From Uloborus plumipes (Eukaryota > Arthropoda > Arachnida > Araneae > Uloboridae), in the NCBI GenBank assembly GCA_038373865.1, contig JAXGGA010001065.1:107029-171028 (forward strand): a stretch of 64,000 nucleotides of DNA, written 5' to 3'. How positions within the stretch are numbered: position 1 is the stretch's first letter; the number at the start of each line of letters is the position of its first letter. Positions 62,897 through 64,000 of this stretch are shown piece after piece. Both the position numbers and the translations under genes were made by a program. The notes beneath the pieces are model-generated. The model was not told the origin of the DNA. It saw nothing but the letters and a program-made list of their open reading frames with translations, and did no database searches.

Positions 62897-63430
62897 TAAA
62901 ATATATAAGTGAGAGCAATAGTGGATAGAAAGTTCTTCGTTTCTAATTAGACATAGGCACTCTAAAGCAATGAATGACTAAAGAAAACTCACATAGATAT
63001 CTTTATGTATCGCTTGATTTCAAAACTTGATTAATTTATTTCCTACAACGTTATTACTGTCAGTTTTTTTAAATAAAAATCGAAATACCAAAACACATGC
63101 ATTCTTAAAACTAGCTGTCGTGGCCGTCACGAAACTTTCTTCTATATCTATCTTATGAATTCCGGTTACAAAATAAAATACGTAGTCGCCCGAGTAATTG
63201 GAGACAGCTACAATTTCCCAATTATCGTAATAACCCTGCAAATTCAGAATCAACGAGCGAAATTGGAAATCATTGCAAAAGCCTTGTTTAGATAAATTGC
63301 AAACATTTTATTTGTTAGTAAAAAGAAATTGGCAACAGTTAAAAATTTCAAATCATTGAAAGTTTTCAGCTGTTTTGATAATTAAATAGCGTGAAAGCGA
63401 TTTTTTAATGAATTAATTTTCGCATTGTTG
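62897..63430. other. No recognisable gene
   Basis: Short unassigned stretch between the Helitron and the terminal tandem array. Confidence 0.5.
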
Positions 63431-63439
63431 ACTAAGCGC

Positions 63440-64000
63440 AAAGATCACCCCATCCTCCCCCTGAGGAGATTGGCGACAAAATTTAATCGATGCTTGCTTC
63501 CATATTGAGTTAGTGTTATTCCAAATTTCATTCAAATCGCAGCAATATTTCCCGAGATACAGTAGGTGCAATGACAAAATAAGCACTTTTGATTGCTCCA
63601 CCCCCCTTTGAGATATTGACACACAAATTGAATCAGCACCTGTACTCAATAGGGTCTACCTATGGACCAATTTTCGTTTGATTCCGCCGGTTACTTCCTG
63701 AGATATAGCAGTCACCCCCATGCAGAACACGTGCGATTGCTCCACCCCCCTTGGAGATATTGACAAACAAATTAAATCAGCAGCTGTACTTAGTAGGGTC
63801 TACCTATGGACCAATTTTCGTTTGATTCCGCCGGTTACTTCCTGAGATATAGCAATCACCCCCGCGCAGAACACGTGCGATTGCTCCACCCCCCTTGGAG
63901 ATATTGACAAACAAATTGAATCAGCACCTGTACTCAGTAGGGTCTACCTATGGACCAATTTTCGTTTGATTCTGCCGGTTACTTCCTGAGATATAGCACT
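63440..64000 (+). repeat. 144-bp tandem repeat running off the window
   Basis: TCCACCCCCCTT recurs at 63597, 63741 and 63885, exactly 144 bp apart. Each unit continues GAGATATTGACA(A/C)ACAAATT, CAGTAGGGTCTACCTATGGACC, AATTTTCGTTTGATTCCGCCG and ACTTCCTGAGATATAGCA. The part before 63597 is a diverged unit. 144 is divisible by 3, so frames run through units, but no protein is recognised. The array continues beyond 64000. Confidence 0.85.

Overview
This is 64 kb of AT-rich, non-coding-dominated animal DNA. The element types (Helitrons with A/T target sites, Tc1-like, hAT and TTAA-type elements, many foldbacks), the very long gene-free stretches and the absence of operon-like coding all point to an arthropod. 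An arachnid such as a spider is my best guess from the style of the repeats; this is inference, not proof. No complete host gene is visible. The window reads as intergenic or deep-intronic sequence built by layers of transposon insertion. The only intact protein-coding gene is a Tc1-like transposase at 53.2-54.3 kb.

Layout. 0-1.7 kb: 3' part of a decayed hAT (ZBED/SCAND3-like) transposon with its right terminus. 2.6-3.5 kb: short non-autonomous Helitron. 4.6-5.8 kb: TTAA-flanked MITE carrying a nested hAT-type MITE with a perfect 8-bp target duplication. 11.3-14.5 kb: an older element with a transposase C-terminal remnant, split by a 1.9-kb satellite-bearing Helitron. 15-17.6 kb: scraps of several repeats, including a cysteine-rich reading-frame remnant on the minus strand. 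18.3-20.3 kb: a MITE and the first copy of a 1.13-kb foldback. 23.6-25.6 kb: an inverted pair of remnants of an arthropod mobile-element protein (TDVF...HAVSGCDTT). 26.0-27.2 kb: the second foldback copy. 28.0-30.2 kb: a 2.2-kb TTAA element with long inverted repeats and a frameshifted gene. 32.5-36.2 kb: a foldback, then a short tandem duplication in which one copy is empty and the other is filled by a composite Helitron (two 5' ends, one 3' end, a helicase remnant, a MITE in its tip). 37.2 kb: a possible small GC-rich exon. 44.5-47.4 kb: MITEs. 47.6-50.2 kb: a 2.4-kb palindromic element between (TA)n tracts. 53.1-54.3 kb: the intact DD36E Tc1-like element. 58.1 kb: foldback. 61.2-62.9 kb: Helitron with a nested hAT MITE and a TTGGCG-rich block. 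63.4 kb to the end: 144-bp tandem repeats.

How the parts relate. Nothing here forms a metabolic or defence pathway. The logic is transposition: one autonomous, apparently young element (the Tc1-like one), several relics that once coded for transposases or a Helitron helicase, and many non-autonomous derivatives. The strongest results are internally checkable: the Helitron empty site at 36137/36138, the TA duplication of the MITE at 33.8-34.4 kb (verified against a second Helitron 5' end), the 8-bp duplications at 4684/5381 and 61691/61995, and the perfect 27-bp Tc1 termini.
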